A DNA stretch of 64,000 nucleotides, taken from contig OZ245717.1 of assembly GCA_965226945.1 (NCBI GenBank), forward strand, positions 3,596,001 to 3,660,000, written 5' to 3'. Made by a program: the position numbers and the translations under genes. The DNA is from SYLG01 sp965226945. Its GTDB lineage: Bacteria > Planctomycetota > Planctomycetia > Gemmatales > Gemmataceae. Below, piece after piece: positions 24,328-33,352 of this stretch. The stretch's first letter is position 1; every line of letters begins with the position of its first letter. A model generated the notes under the pieces. That model did not search any database, was not told the origin of the DNA, and saw only the letters and a list, made by a program, of their open reading frames with translations.

Positions 24328-25926
24328 TCAACTGCGCGATAGGGCTGCGCCTTCGCGCTTTGCGGGCCAAAGCGGAAAGTTCCACAACCACCAGAACAGA
24401 ACAAAGGCCATCGCGATCAATGCCGAGGCCTGAAAGGTGCCATAGATGGTGGCGAATAGCAGATTATTCGACTCGTAGTTCACGCCGTTGTGCAACATCG
24501 CGCGCGAGCCGGCCTCGGGATCGGCAAAGCCTCGTTCTCGCAGGAATTCGCCCAAGGTTTGACCATATTCTTGGTAAGCGTCGCTCTGGATGGCGCCGCG
24601 ATCGGCGACATAAGAATACTGGGTTTGGAAGAGCCGGGTCGTGCAAAGCGTCAGAATCCCAATGGAAAGGGCGCCACCCAGAAACTGAAACCAGGTCAAC
24701 ATGTCGCGGCGAAATCCCTCCTGCTCGGGCTGGGATAACGCGAGCCGTTGCAAACCGATTTGCGTCAGGCCGGTACCCATTCCCATGAGGAACCGGGACT
24801 GCGCCAGTTCCCAAACCCCCGGGGCGGCAAACCAGTTGAACTGGGTCTGATTGAGCAACGACCAGTAGGTCCAACCCATCGTCCGGGAATGGGCTACCCC
24901 CATCCCGACGACGATCGAGAGGAGACCGAGCAAGGCCAGCCAGCGCGTTCTTGGCAGAAAGAGCGCCAGGATTGTTCCGCTGGCCGTGCCGATGGAAAGA
25001 GGCCAGATCAATAAACTCCGGTCGATCTGCCCCAGGTCCAGAATGATTCCCCCGTAGATGCCCATGTCCGAAACATTGAAGAACTGCACAAATCCGGCGT
25101 AACCGGCCACGATCAGTGTGAGCCAGGCCGCCGGTGGAAGCGCTTGCAAATTTCTTGTGGTCAGAACTTGCATCGCGAGCAAAAGCGAGAGCGCAACCGT
25201 TGCGACCGCGAAGGCGACCGCGCAGCGGGGATCGTCCCCCCAACCCTTCAACTGACCAAAAGCCACCAGATACCAGAGGCAAAGCAGGAAAATGGCGAGC
25301 ACGGGAAACCAAAGTGGCACGGTCAGGTAACCGGATTGATTCGCCCGCTGGGTTTCGCCTTCCCCTTGCGTGATCACGGCGATCAACGCGCTTACCGAGA
25401 GCAAACCCTCGAAAAGAAAGCTTCCCTCCCATCCCTGCTCTCGGTGCGTGTCGGAGGCCCAGGCAATGAGTGGTGGACCAATGGAAGGCAAAAGAATGCC
25501 GGCCCAGGTGAACCAGCGGCTGCCGGCCGCCTGGCCGGCCACGGGTGCCGATGCCAAAACCATGCCCGCGCCAAATCCGGCGGCCGTCCGGCTGACCGCC
25601 AAGAACGCATAAGGAGCCTGAATCAACAAGCCATTGAGAAATGAACCGATCACAAGTAGGGACAATCCCCAGCGCATGACGAGCACCGGGCGGCTCATGG
25701 GTCGATTGGCCCAGGTCAATGCCAGCCCGCAAGCGACTGCGAACAGGTAGGAACTATGCAGCGCATACCCATCGGTTGCCACCCAGCCGCGGGCCGCGTT
25801 CATTTCGCGGAAACTTGCCGAGTGCCCGGCGGTGGTCAGCCACACGGAGCCCAGGGCCGCCAAAGCCGCGAGACGCCGTCCTGTCGATAAGGGAGCTGCC
25901 AGTGGACTAACGGTCGATTCACTCAT
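24328..25926 (-). CDS. MFS multidrug transporter, DHA2/EmrB-like, 14 segments
   Basis: A 532-residue polytopic protein with about 14 hydrophobic segments, matching the DHA2 family of proton-linked drug exporters that partner with EmrA-type adaptors. The start ATG (MSESTVSPL) lies within the end of the upstream lipoprotein gene (ATGAGTGA, eight-base overlap), so translation is coupled. It is the last gene of a five-gene operon with an HlyD adaptor and TolC channel. The typical motif-C region of antiporters can be sensed in SRTAAGFGAGMVLASAPVAG. Residues of the substrate pocket cannot be assigned. Confidence 0.88.
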   Translation of the reverse strand: MSESTVSPLAAPLSTGRRLAALAALGSVWLTTAGHSASFREMNAARGWVATDGYALHSSYLFAVACGLALTWANRPMSRPVLVMRWGLSLLVIGSFLNGLLIQAPYAFLAVSRTAAGFGAGMVLASAPVAGQAAGSRWFTWAGILLPSIGPPLIAWASDTHREQGWEGSFLFEGLLSVSALIAVITQGEGETQRANQSGYLTVPLWFPVLAIFLLCLWYLVAFGQLKGWGDDPRCAVAFAVATVALSLLLAMQVLTTRNLQALPPAAWLTLIVAGYAGFVQFFNVSDMGIYGGIILDLGQIDRSLLIWPLSIGTASGTILALFLPRTRWLALLGLLSIVVGMGVAHSRTMGWTYWSLLNQTQFNWFAAPGVWELAQSRFLMGMGTGLTQIGLQRLALSQPEQEGFRRDMLTWFQFLGGALSIGILTLCTTRLFQTQYSYVADRGAIQSDAYQEYGQTLGEFLRERGFADPEAGSRAMLHNGVNYESNNLLFATIYGTFQASALIAMAFVLFWWLWNFPLWPAKREGAALSRS

Positions 25927-26473
25927 CCGAGCCGCCCACGAAAATGGGCTTGCTGATAACCGGGTCATTGAGCCAGGCGACCTGCCAGCCGCTTGGTTCT
26001 TGTACGGTTAGAGTTAAAGGAAGCTTGCACCCTTCGCGCTCAAGCGCTGCCAGGCAGTCGGCCTGGGTTTTGCGAATGAGGTCCTCCCGCGCTTGCGGCT
26101 TGAGTTTCACCCAGGCGGGGCCCGTGGTCAAGATCACCGGCAGGCGCGTCTGTTGTTCGTACCGTCCCACTCCATAAGGAAGAACCGTTCTTGTAGGAGG
26201 AAGGATTTCCACCGCGGAAAACGTGGCCAGGCCCTCGGCTGACTTTTGCGCGCGGATCATCGTCTCGATAGCTTTGGCCGCTTTGAGGGTCGCGGGATCG
26301 GTGATGACATTGCGCGGGTAGGCCGGAGGGAGATTCTCTGTCGCGAAGGTCGCGGGGTCAATCGGAGCCGGAGAGCAGCCGATCAAAAAGAAGATACAAA
26401 CTGATAAGCTAAAACCGGACAATGAATTTCCCTGCAATATTCTGCAGGATTTAATGTTGTTGATTTTTTTCAT
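25919..26473 (-). CDS. Lipoprotein of the efflux operon
   Basis: A 184-residue protein, start MKKINNIKSC within an ATGA overlap with the preceding stop codon. The leader ends in a lipobox (FFLIGC), so the mature N-terminus is a lipidated Cys. The mature part (PPAYPRNVITDPATLKAAKAIETMIRAQ ... EREGCKLPLTLTVQEPSGWQVAWLND) is a compact alpha/beta domain I do not recognise. Its place between the channel/adaptor genes and the MFS gene, with overlapping stops and starts, argues for a role in assembly or operation of the pump. Confidence 0.75.
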   Translation of the reverse strand: MKKINNIKSCRILQGNSLSGFSLSVCIFFLIGCSPAPIDPATFATENLPPAYPRNVITDPATLKAAKAIETMIRAQKSAEGLATFSAVEILPPTRTVLPYGVGRYEQQTRLPVILTTGPAWVKLKPQAREDLIRKTQADCLAALEREGCKLPLTLTVQEPSGWQVAWLNDPVISKPIFVGGSDE

Positions 26474-27225
26474 TTTTTCGCGCCCTGGGCCAGAGCCGGA
26501 TAGATCGCGATTTCGCTGCCGCGAGGAAGCGCCCGGCAGCGGCACGAACCGATGTCGACATCGAAGCGATCGCCCGGTTCCAGCCGGGCGGCAACGCCTC
26601 GCCGCAAGGAAGCCACGCCAATCCCCACAAGCAGACCGACACCGCCGCCAATTCCCAGAAACAAGGGATTCGCGCCCGAGAAACTGAATTGCGAAGCAAG
26701 GCCCAAGCCGATGCCCGCCCCTTCGCCCATGAACAGGGCGTTGATCATGGCGCGGCGCAAACGAGGATACTTCGCAAGGTCTCCCGTCTCGAAGGTCCAG
26801 GGCACAAGCACCGCTTCCTCATCGCGGCGAACCAGTTGCGACAAGCGCAATTGCAAATATCCGTTTCTGCCGAAGCGGCCCGGCGGCTGAATTTTCTCGA
26901 CTTCTCCGCCAATCATTCCCGAGTGGGGTCCTTCCCCCGCGCCGGGAACGCGCAATTCCGCGAGGAACCGATCGCCGACTTGCAAATCGGCCTGGCTATT
27001 GAGCAAGCGGTCGCCGGGTGACAAACCATCGTGGGGCACCGTTTGACGAATCAGGAGATTTTTCTTGCCATCTCCAGGGAGAAGAGTGGGTAGTCCCCCA
27101 GGCTGAATCGATTCACCCGCCAAAGGCGCGCCTGGTTTGGCCGGCTCTTGTGCCAAGCTTCGGCCGATCAGGCCGCAGCCGATCATCGCGAGGAAGGCCC
27201 GGCGCCCCGTTGCAAGGTCGGTCAT
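26470..27225 (-). CDS. Exported protein with glycine-rich C-terminal segment, efflux operon
   Basis: A 251-residue protein, start MTDLATGRRAFLAMIGCGLIG, whose leader has Arg-Arg and a hydrophobic core and might be a Tat or lipoprotein signal (GCGLIGRSLAQ). The middle domain (DRLLNSQADLQVGDRFLAELRVPG) resembles a TrbI/LysM-free beta-barrel of the kind used for pilus or envelope-associated TrbI-like proteins, but this is a weak impression. A glycine-rich hydrophobic stretch (GGGVGLLVGIGVASL) precedes the end. ATG overlaps the TolC-like stop (ATGA). Function unknown; operon context suggests an envelope role in export. Confidence 0.7.
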   Translation of the reverse strand: MTDLATGRRAFLAMIGCGLIGRSLAQEPAKPGAPLAGESIQPGGLPTLLPGDGKKNLLIRQTVPHDGLSPGDRLLNSQADLQVGDRFLAELRVPGAGEGPHSGMIGGEVEKIQPPGRFGRNGYLQLRLSQLVRRDEEAVLVPWTFETGDLAKYPRLRRAMINALFMGEGAGIGLGLASQFSFSGANPLFLGIGGGVGLLVGIGVASLRRGVAARLEPGDRFDVDIGSCRCRALPRGSEIAIYPALAQGAKK

Positions 27226-28862
27226 GGCGCGTTCTCCCGCGTAGGGCGATGGGAGTGAAAGGGAGAGATCAACCGCTGCCAAATCGACGGTTTGACTTCG
27301 GCGACAATCGGCTGGGGCGGCGCCTCGATGCCCGCATCGCGCAGGTAGTCGAGCAAAAGATCGGTGGCGCGGAGCAGGTCGAGCCTGGCGAGTTGCAGGT
27401 TGTACCATGCGGTCCAGCGGTTGGTCTGGGCCTGACTGACGCCGACGTCGGCGCCCAAAATATCGAGCGGAATCATCTGCTTCTGGGCCACCATGCGTTC
27501 GGCCCGTTCGCGCTGTTCGGTTGCCAGTCCCTCTTCCCGCACTTTTTGCTGATATTCGAGTTCGGCCTGGCTGAGGCGGTCCCAGGCGTTGCCGGCATCT
27601 TCCTCCACATCAAGCAGCACTTTTTCCAAGTCGAGTTGCGAGCGAACGGTATCGAGGCGAGCGCGGCGCACATTCGACCAGAGACCGATGTCGATCAGGG
27701 GAACCTCGTAAAGCGTACCGAAGATCGTGCCCAGGGTGGCGGGGCCGCCGTTGGCAATCGTCGTGTTTTTGAACGACAGGCCCAAAGGCAAACTACCCAG
27801 GCCGAAGAGGCGCCACCAGTCGCGCTTCTCCACCAGGCGGGCAATGTTCAAGCCGATCACCAGAATGCGCACTTCAACCCGTTTGCGCCTGGCCATTTCA
27901 ATCGCATCTTCGCGGCAGCGCGGAAGATCGCCAACGAGGTTCAGATCGATTTCATCGGCCGCATCGAGTTCAAAAAAATAAGGACCGTCGAGGCGCACGG
28001 GGACGACTTCGCCCCCCTGCGGTACGAGCAATCGGCTCGTATGCAGCGTCAAACCCAGGCGCCGTTGCGACAGGCGCGACACGCGTTCGATCTCTTCGAC
28101 AAAGACCTTGCTCTTGTTGCTGTCGACCTTGGCCGCAGTCAACTCGACATCATGCGCTTGACCGGCCTTGAGCTTACGTTCGACATTGATCTGAACTTGT
28201 TGAGCAAAGGCCTGTGCGAGTCGGACGGTGATCGCGGCGTGGCGCAATCTCTTCGCCTCGAAGTAAGATTGCGCCGCCAGTTCCACCTGCGAGCGGCGTA
28301 CCAGTTCTTCCATGAGCAGCTTGGCGCGGATCCCCTCTTCGGCGATCGGCAAGGCGGTGATCTGGCCGGAAGGATCGAGGGGAAAGAACAGGTTCCCACG
28401 ATTCAGTTCGGCATGGATGAGCCCGTTGCCAAAAAAGGGCGTTCCCCCCGTCACATCGGGAAAGATGCTCGCTCCGTTTGTGGCGTTCGAAACGTTTTGC
28501 AAGCCGACAAACAACTGCGGTAGGTTCGCCATCGGCACGAAATGCTTGAGCGCTTCGAATTGGCCGACAGTGGCGGTTCGCGTCGCCACCACGGCCTGCA
28601 CAGAGCGGACGTTGGCCAGGCACTGGGAAAGCGCGACCGTCAGCGTGAGTTTCTTGCCCTCCGGCCTCTCCTGAGCCAGGTTTTCCTTTTCTTCTTTTGT
28701 CTCTTTTTTCTCTTTTTCTTGCCCACTCCGGATCGGAGGCGGCAAGCCAGGAATGTCCTGAGCGTTACCCGCCAATGCGGTCAAGGTCATCGACAGCACA
28801 GTGGCCAGGTGTGCCCAACGGCTCGGGAAGGTCATGCGGGAAAAATACGGGAGAAGACTCAT
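27222..28862 (-). CDS. TolC family outer membrane efflux protein
   Basis: A 546-residue protein with a signal peptide after MTFPSRWAHLATVLSMTLTALAGNAQ. Two long coiled-coil halves typical of TolC-type channels: residues about 190-290 (AAQSYFEAKRLRHAAITVRLAQAFAQQVQINVERKL) and about 390-510 (RLSQAELEYQQKVREEGLATEQRERAERMVAQKQ). An insert with LTVALSQCLANVRSVQAVVA opens the first half. Start is the ATG overlapping the adaptor's stop codon. It should supply the outer-membrane duct for the MFS/adaptor pair. Confidence 0.88.
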   Translation of the reverse strand: MSLLPYFSRMTFPSRWAHLATVLSMTLTALAGNAQDIPGLPPPIRSGQEKEKKETKEEKENLAQERPEGKKLTLTVALSQCLANVRSVQAVVATRTATVGQFEALKHFVPMANLPQLFVGLQNVSNATNGASIFPDVTGGTPFFGNGLIHAELNRGNLFFPLDPSGQITALPIAEEGIRAKLLMEELVRRSQVELAAQSYFEAKRLRHAAITVRLAQAFAQQVQINVERKLKAGQAHDVELTAAKVDSNKSKVFVEEIERVSRLSQRRLGLTLHTSRLLVPQGGEVVPVRLDGPYFFELDAADEIDLNLVGDLPRCREDAIEMARRKRVEVRILVIGLNIARLVEKRDWWRLFGLGSLPLGLSFKNTTIANGGPATLGTIFGTLYEVPLIDIGLWSNVRRARLDTVRSQLDLEKVLLDVEEDAGNAWDRLSQAELEYQQKVREEGLATEQRERAERMVAQKQMIPLDILGADVGVSQAQTNRWTAWYNLQLARLDLLRATDLLLDYLRDAGIEAPPQPIVAEVKPSIWQRLISPFHSHRPTRENAP

Positions 28863-30226
28863 TGACCTTCTCCTGGCTGACGCACGAGAAGGCCGGGATT
28901 GATGCGAATCTTGCACGACATGCCTGGGCGAATCCGGTTTTGCACATTCTCTTTATCTTGAAAGCGCAGCCGCACCGGCAAGCGCTGAACGATGCGGGTG
29001 AAGTTGCCGGTGGCGTTATCCGGTGGAAACAAGGAGAAGGCGGCGCCTGTGCCGCCGGAAAAGCTTTCCACCCAGCACAGAAACTCCTTGCCGGGGATTG
29101 AATCGACGGTGACGGCTACCTGCTGGCCGATGTGAGTATGCGCCAACTGTTCTTCGCGCAAATTGGCGACGACCCAGATATTGTCGAAGTCGAGGGGGGT
29201 GATGCTCAAGAACGGCTGCCCCGCCTGCAGCGTTTGGCCAAGCTGGGCGGTGCGTTTGCTCACGATTCCTGCCGTTGGCGCGCGCACCAGGGTGTTGGCC
29301 AGGTGCAAGCTGGCCTGGTTGAGCTTGGCACGGGCCAGTTCCACTCGATTGAGCAGGGCCGCCCGATCGGTCTCGGCGATGATCGGCTGCAAGAGCGCCG
29401 CTTGCGCCTGGCCCACCTGGGCCGTGGCGCTGGCCAGTGTTCGTCTTTGCTTTTCGACGCGAGTCATGGCCTGCCGGCGGTCCAGATCGCTGGCGAGCAC
29501 CTGGCTTTCCAGTGCGGAAATCCGGCTCTTGAGATTGTTCAGCTTCGCCACCGAGTCTTTCCAAAGCGCTTCCTTGTTGTCGCGATCCTGGATCGGAATG
29601 TCGCCCGATTTGGCCAAAGAGTCGAAGCGCTCGAAATAGTTGCGGGCGTTGATTTCGATCGCGGTAAGGCCCGGCTCTTCGGCGCGAGCGGCGAGCAAGG
29701 TCTCTTTCTCCTTGTTGTGAATGCTCTCGCGCATCTGCGCTTCGAAATCGCTTGCCTTGAGGCCTTCTTCTTGTTCGTTTTGCCGGGCCTGGGCCGAATC
29801 GAATGCCGATTTGCGGTCTTGCGTCGTGAGCTTGACCGCGATGGTCGAGCTTTCGAGGTCTTTCAGCGACTTGCGGTAGTCCGACCGGGCTTCCTCCACC
29901 ATCAACTGGTAGGGGATGGGGTCAATCTGCAAGAGCGGTTCCCCGGCCTTGACGACCATGTTGTCGTCGGCGAAGAGGGCGACGACGGTGCCTTTCACTT
30001 CGGAAGAGATGGGGGTGACATTCCCCACGACGTAGGCATTCTCGGTGGAAAGGTTGCGGGCGTTCCACCAGAGCACGCCGATCAAACCGGCGCCAATCAG
30101 GGCGCCGATCACCAGGAAGTAGCGCAGCAAAAGCAACAAGGTCGTCCCCCAAGTCCTTGAGGACGAAGGGGATCGCTTCCCGGAAGGTGCTGGCTCCGGA
30201 GTCGGATCGGTTTCCGGACCTTTCAT
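28859..30226 (-). CDS. HlyD/EmrA-type membrane-fusion adaptor
   Basis: A 455-residue periplasmic adaptor: cytoplasmic tail 1-28, one membrane helix (LLLLLRYFLVIGALIGAGLIGVLWW, about 30-53), then NAYVVGNVTPISSEVKGTVVALFADDNMVVKAGEPLLQIDP, the biotinyl-lipoyl half motif, a long alpha-hairpin (about 95-320), and the returning lipoyl half near TAGIVSKRTAQLGQTLQAGQPFLSITP. The C-terminal beta-barrel carries HIGQQVAVTVDSIPGKEF. It opens the five-gene operon; a promoter should lie in the 30227-30330 gap. Confidence 0.9.
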   Translation of the reverse strand: MKGPETDPTPEPAPSGKRSPSSSRTWGTTLLLLLRYFLVIGALIGAGLIGVLWWNARNLSTENAYVVGNVTPISSEVKGTVVALFADDNMVVKAGEPLLQIDPIPYQLMVEEARSDYRKSLKDLESSTIAVKLTTQDRKSAFDSAQARQNEQEEGLKASDFEAQMRESIHNKEKETLLAARAEEPGLTAIEINARNYFERFDSLAKSGDIPIQDRDNKEALWKDSVAKLNNLKSRISALESQVLASDLDRRQAMTRVEKQRRTLASATAQVGQAQAALLQPIIAETDRAALLNRVELARAKLNQASLHLANTLVRAPTAGIVSKRTAQLGQTLQAGQPFLSITPLDFDNIWVVANLREEQLAHTHIGQQVAVTVDSIPGKEFLCWVESFSGGTGAAFSLFPPDNATGNFTRIVQRLPVRLRFQDKENVQNRIRPGMSCKIRINPGLLVRQPGEGQ

Positions 30227-30495
30227 GGAATCTGGGCTCGCAGGTGAGGTCCCGCCTGGGAAATCTCATGCCTCAACATCATTATCGGCAGTACGGCCGC
30301 ACGGATTGAGGCTTGTGTGAGGAATGTGCCGCAAAAAGGGAGGCTTCGACGGGGAAATGTTTCGTTATCTTGCGGATGGGCTCAAGTTTCGCGCTGCCTG
30401 CGCGAAGGATCGCGTATCAATCGGTTCATTCAAATCGGAGAGCAAAGTTGGCGTCACATCAGATCGCTGATCTTCCGGATGATTGATCAAATCCA

Positions 30496-30816
30496 CTACA
30501 AGCGAAAAGGCCGTGGATTGTCGAACTCCAGATTGGCCAACGATTTACTCAGTTCGTCCGGTGTAAGCGCAAGCAGAAGGCTCACCTGGCTTTGAACATT
30601 CTCGGGTAAAGTTTCAAGATAGCGCCAAATGGTTTCATGCCGGTCTGCCCGACTCATTAGCTTGAAATCCGAGTCAACGATACGCAATCGGACAGAAACC
30701 GAGTTTTGCCGGTACATTTCGATATGGGCGCTGGGGTGCCGCTCGGCATATTTTCTTAGGGCTATGTCAATTTGATCGATCACCTCGTCAGCCTTTCCCC
30801 TAATGGAAACGGTCAT
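30496..30816 (-). CDS. Conserved hypothetical protein, 106 residues
   Basis: Starts MTVSIRGKADEVIDQIDIALRKYAERHPSAHIEMYRQNSVSVRLRIVDSDF, a beta-alpha-beta unit, followed by helices (RHETIWRYLETLPENVQSQVSLLLALTPDEL) and a short FDNPRPFRL tail. I recall similar proteins scattered in Planctomycetes and Cyanobacteria but do not know a function. The start codon lies one base after the stop of a 44-residue upstream gene, so the two are coupled. No toxin-antitoxin family is assigned. Confidence 0.65.
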   Translation of the reverse strand: MTVSIRGKADEVIDQIDIALRKYAERHPSAHIEMYRQNSVSVRLRIVDSDFKLMSRADRHETIWRYLETLPENVQSQVSLLLALTPDELSKSLANLEFDNPRPFRL

Positions 30817-30817
30817 C

Positions 30818-30952
30818 TCAAAATCTCCCTTCCGCCCAATTCAAGATCCGTCCTGCCGACTGTAAGAAAGCTTCCGCGTCGCCGTACTTGGTGGTTCCCG
30901 CTTTGTAACGGAGATCCGTGGTCCAAGTATCGACCAAGTTCTGATATTCCAT
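30818..30952 (-). CDS. Small conserved-looking protein, 44 residues
   Basis: A short gene MEYQNLVDTWTTDLRYKAGTTKY... ending NWAEGRF, immediately before the 106-residue gene (one base between). Composition (acidic, Trp, Tyr, Ala) is protein-like and the pattern W-x-T-D-L-R-Y, then DAEAFLQSAGRILNWAEG is a plausible helical peptide. Its fixed place ahead of the next gene suggests a two-gene unit. Function unknown. Confidence 0.5.
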   Translation of the reverse strand: MEYQNLVDTWTTDLRYKAGTTKYGDAEAFLQSAGRILNWAEGRF

Positions 30953-31176
30953 TTCCAATAGTTCTCACGCCGTTCCTTGGCAGCCGTGGCCTTGTGTTGA
31001 GAGTATTTCATTTCAAGTTAAATGGTAGTCTTCTACTACTGGTCTTTCACAGCCACTTTCCGGCATCGAAACGGAGTCCACGAGCCCTTCCCCTTTTGCT
31101 TGAATCAACCCTCCCCTGAAATAGAACGAGGGGTACGTCGATTGCTGTTCGGAGTTCAGCATCCGGAGGTGTTGTG

Positions 31177-33210
31177 ATGGCTCGATTTCCCTGGTGGATT
31201 TGCCTGATGGTGGTGCCCATTTCCGCGGTCGCGCAAGAACCCGTACCCACGCTGCCCGGTAAGGAAACCGGCCTGATCGAGCGCCGCCTGTTCTTTGGCA
31301 ATCCCGACAAAGCCGGCGTGCAAATCAGCCCTGATGGCAAGCGGATCAGTTTCGTCGCGCCGGTGAACGGCGTCATGAATGTCTGGGTGGGCGACGCGGA
31401 TAAGCCAACCGAGGCCAAGCCGATCACCAAGGACACCAAGCGGGGTATCCGCCAGTATTTCTGGGCGTTCACCAACAAGCATGTCCTTTACCTGCAAGAC
31501 GAAGGGGGCAACGAAAATTTCCACCTGTTCCGCGTCGACCTGGCCAGCGGCGACATCAAGGACCTGACGCCGGAAAAGAACATTCGCGTCACCATGAACG
31601 GTGTCAGCCACCTGTTCCCCGACGAAATCCTGATCGGCCTCAATGATCGCAATCCCGCTTACCACGATTGCTACCGCGTCGCCATTGCGACGGGTGAAAA
31701 AAAGCTCGAACAAAAAAATGACGAGTTTGCCGGCCTGGTTTACGACGACCAGTTCAAGCTGCGCTTTGGCATGAAAATGAAACCCGACGGATCGACCGTC
31801 TATCTCAAGCCCGATGGCGCCAACGGCTGGAAGGAGTTTCTCTCCACGCCGATGAGCGACAATTTGACCACGAAGCCGGCGGGTTTCGACAAGACGGGGA
31901 ATCTCCTTTACCTGATCGATAGCCGTAACCGCGACACCGGGGCGTTGACCACGCTCGATCTGGAAAGCGGCGCGCAAAAGGAAATCGCGGCCGATCCCAG
32001 GTGCGACGCCGGGGGCGTCATGCTCCATCCGACCGAACAGACGGTTCAAGCGGTGAATTTTCCCTACGAGCGCTCCAACTGGACCTTTCTCGATCCCGCC
32101 GTGAAAGAGGACTTCGAGGCCCTCAAGAAAGTCGCCGAGGGGGATATTACGGTCAATAGCCGGACGCTTGATGACCGTACCTGGATTGTTGCTTTCCTGA
32201 TGGACCAGGGGCCGGTGCGCTATTACCGCTATGACCGCGATGCGAAAAAAGCGCAGTTCTTATTCACCAACCTCAAGGCCCTCGAAGGCCTGCCTTTGCA
32301 AAAGATGCTTCCGCGGGTCATTGCCTCGCGAGATGGGTTGAACCTGGTCAGCTATTTAACCTTGCCGACCGGTAGCGATGAGGATGGCAACGGCGTTCCC
32401 ACCAAGCCGGTGCCGCTGGTGCTCTTTGTCCATGGCGGGCCCTGGGGCCGCGATTCGTGGGGCCTGCATCCGTACCACCAGTTTTACGCCAACCGTGGTT
32501 ATGCGGTGCTCAGCGTGAATTTCCGGGGATCGACCGGCTTTGGCAAGAAATTCATCAATGCCGGCAACCGCGAATGGGCGGGAAAAATGCACGACGACCT
32601 GATCGATGCGGTCGACTGGGCCATCAAGGAAAAGATCGCGATTCCTGAAAAGGTCGCCATCATCGGCGGCAGCTATGGCGGCTATGCCACGCTCGTGGGA
32701 CTCACCTTCACTCCCGACAAATTTGCTTGCGGCGTCGACATCGTCGGCCCATCCAACATCGTGACGCTCCTCAAGACGATTCCCCCCTACTGGGCGCCCC
32801 AGGTGCAGATGTTCAAGGACCGAGTCGGCGATTTCACTTCGGAAGAAGGAAAGGATTTCCTCAAATCGCGATCTCCCTTGACCTTTGTCGAGAAGATCAA
32901 GAAGCCGCTGCTCATCGGCCAGGGGGCGAATGATCCCCGTGTCAAGCAGAGCGAGTCGGACCAGATCGTCAAGGCGATGACGGAGAAGAAAATTCCCGTG
33001 ACCTATGTGCTTTTCCCCGATGAGGGCCACGGCTTCCAGAGGCCGCCCAACAGCATGGCCTTCAATGCCGTCACCGAGGCCTTTTTGGCCAAGCAACTGG
33101 GAGGCCGCTTTGAAGCGATTGGGGATGCCTTCAAGGGATCGTCGATCACGATTCCCTCAGGCGTAGGGGATGTACCGGGGGTCAGCGAAAAGCTGCCTTC
33201 GCCGAAATAG
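31177..33210 (+). CDS. Secreted S9 family peptidase (prolyl oligopeptidase/acylaminoacyl-peptidase type)
   Basis: A 677-residue exported peptidase. Signal peptide 1-18 (WWICLMVVPISAVAQ). Residues about 30-370 form the propeller; the peptidase domain has Ser499 in GGSYGGY, Asp586 in GANDPRV and His618 in DEGHGF, so all three catalytic residues are present. GGAGGT at 31165-31170 sits six bases ahead of the ATG at 31177, favouring it over an adjacent GTG. The protein should cleave short peptides in the periplasm. Single gene, with a hairpin between it and the convergent DUF1697 gene. Confidence 0.92.
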   Translation: MARFPWWICLMVVPISAVAQEPVPTLPGKETGLIERRLFFGNPDKAGVQISPDGKRISFVAPVNGVMNVWVGDADKPTEAKPITKDTKRGIRQYFWAFTNKHVLYLQDEGGNENFHLFRVDLASGDIKDLTPEKNIRVTMNGVSHLFPDEILIGLNDRNPAYHDCYRVAIATGEKKLEQKNDEFAGLVYDDQFKLRFGMKMKPDGSTVYLKPDGANGWKEFLSTPMSDNLTTKPAGFDKTGNLLYLIDSRNRDTGALTTLDLESGAQKEIAADPRCDAGGVMLHPTEQTVQAVNFPYERSNWTFLDPAVKEDFEALKKVAEGDITVNSRTLDDRTWIVAFLMDQGPVRYYRYDRDAKKAQFLFTNLKALEGLPLQKMLPRVIASRDGLNLVSYLTLPTGSDEDGNGVPTKPVPLVLFVHGGPWGRDSWGLHPYHQFYANRGYAVLSVNFRGSTGFGKKFINAGNREWAGKMHDDLIDAVDWAIKEKIAIPEKVAIIGGSYGGYATLVGLTFTPDKFACGVDIVGPSNIVTLLKTIPPYWAPQVQMFKDRVGDFTSEEGKDFLKSRSPLTFVEKIKKPLLIGQGANDPRVKQSESDQIVKAMTEKKIPVTYVLFPDEGHGFQRPPNSMAFNAVTEAFLAKQLGGRFEAIGDAFKGSSITIPSGVGDVPGVSEKLPSPK

Positions 33211-33269
33211 TTCGGTGGAAGTGAACGACGCCTTGCACGTAGAAGCGGACGCAGGCGAATGACGCGATG

Positions 33270-33311
33270 CCAAGGGAAGTGGGCCATGTTTTCATGGCCT
33301 ACTTCCCTTGG
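33270..33311. terminator. Strong hairpin between convergent genes
   Basis: Nineteen-base arms starting CCAAGGGAAGT pair with one G-A mismatch around a TTTT loop. It lies between two converging genes with 142 bases in all. No T-tract follows, so it may be a bidirectional or Rho-assisted terminator, or a repeat. Confidence 0.55.
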
Positions 33312-33352
33312 CGGCGAGTTCTCAATGACGTTCTTGTTCCAGGCGAAAGCGA

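Noticed and set aside
27018..28523. A 501-residue open frame on the plus strand
   Set aside because: Antisense to the TolC-like gene, with no motif or signal; the minus-strand gene has clear family features and coupled overlaps.
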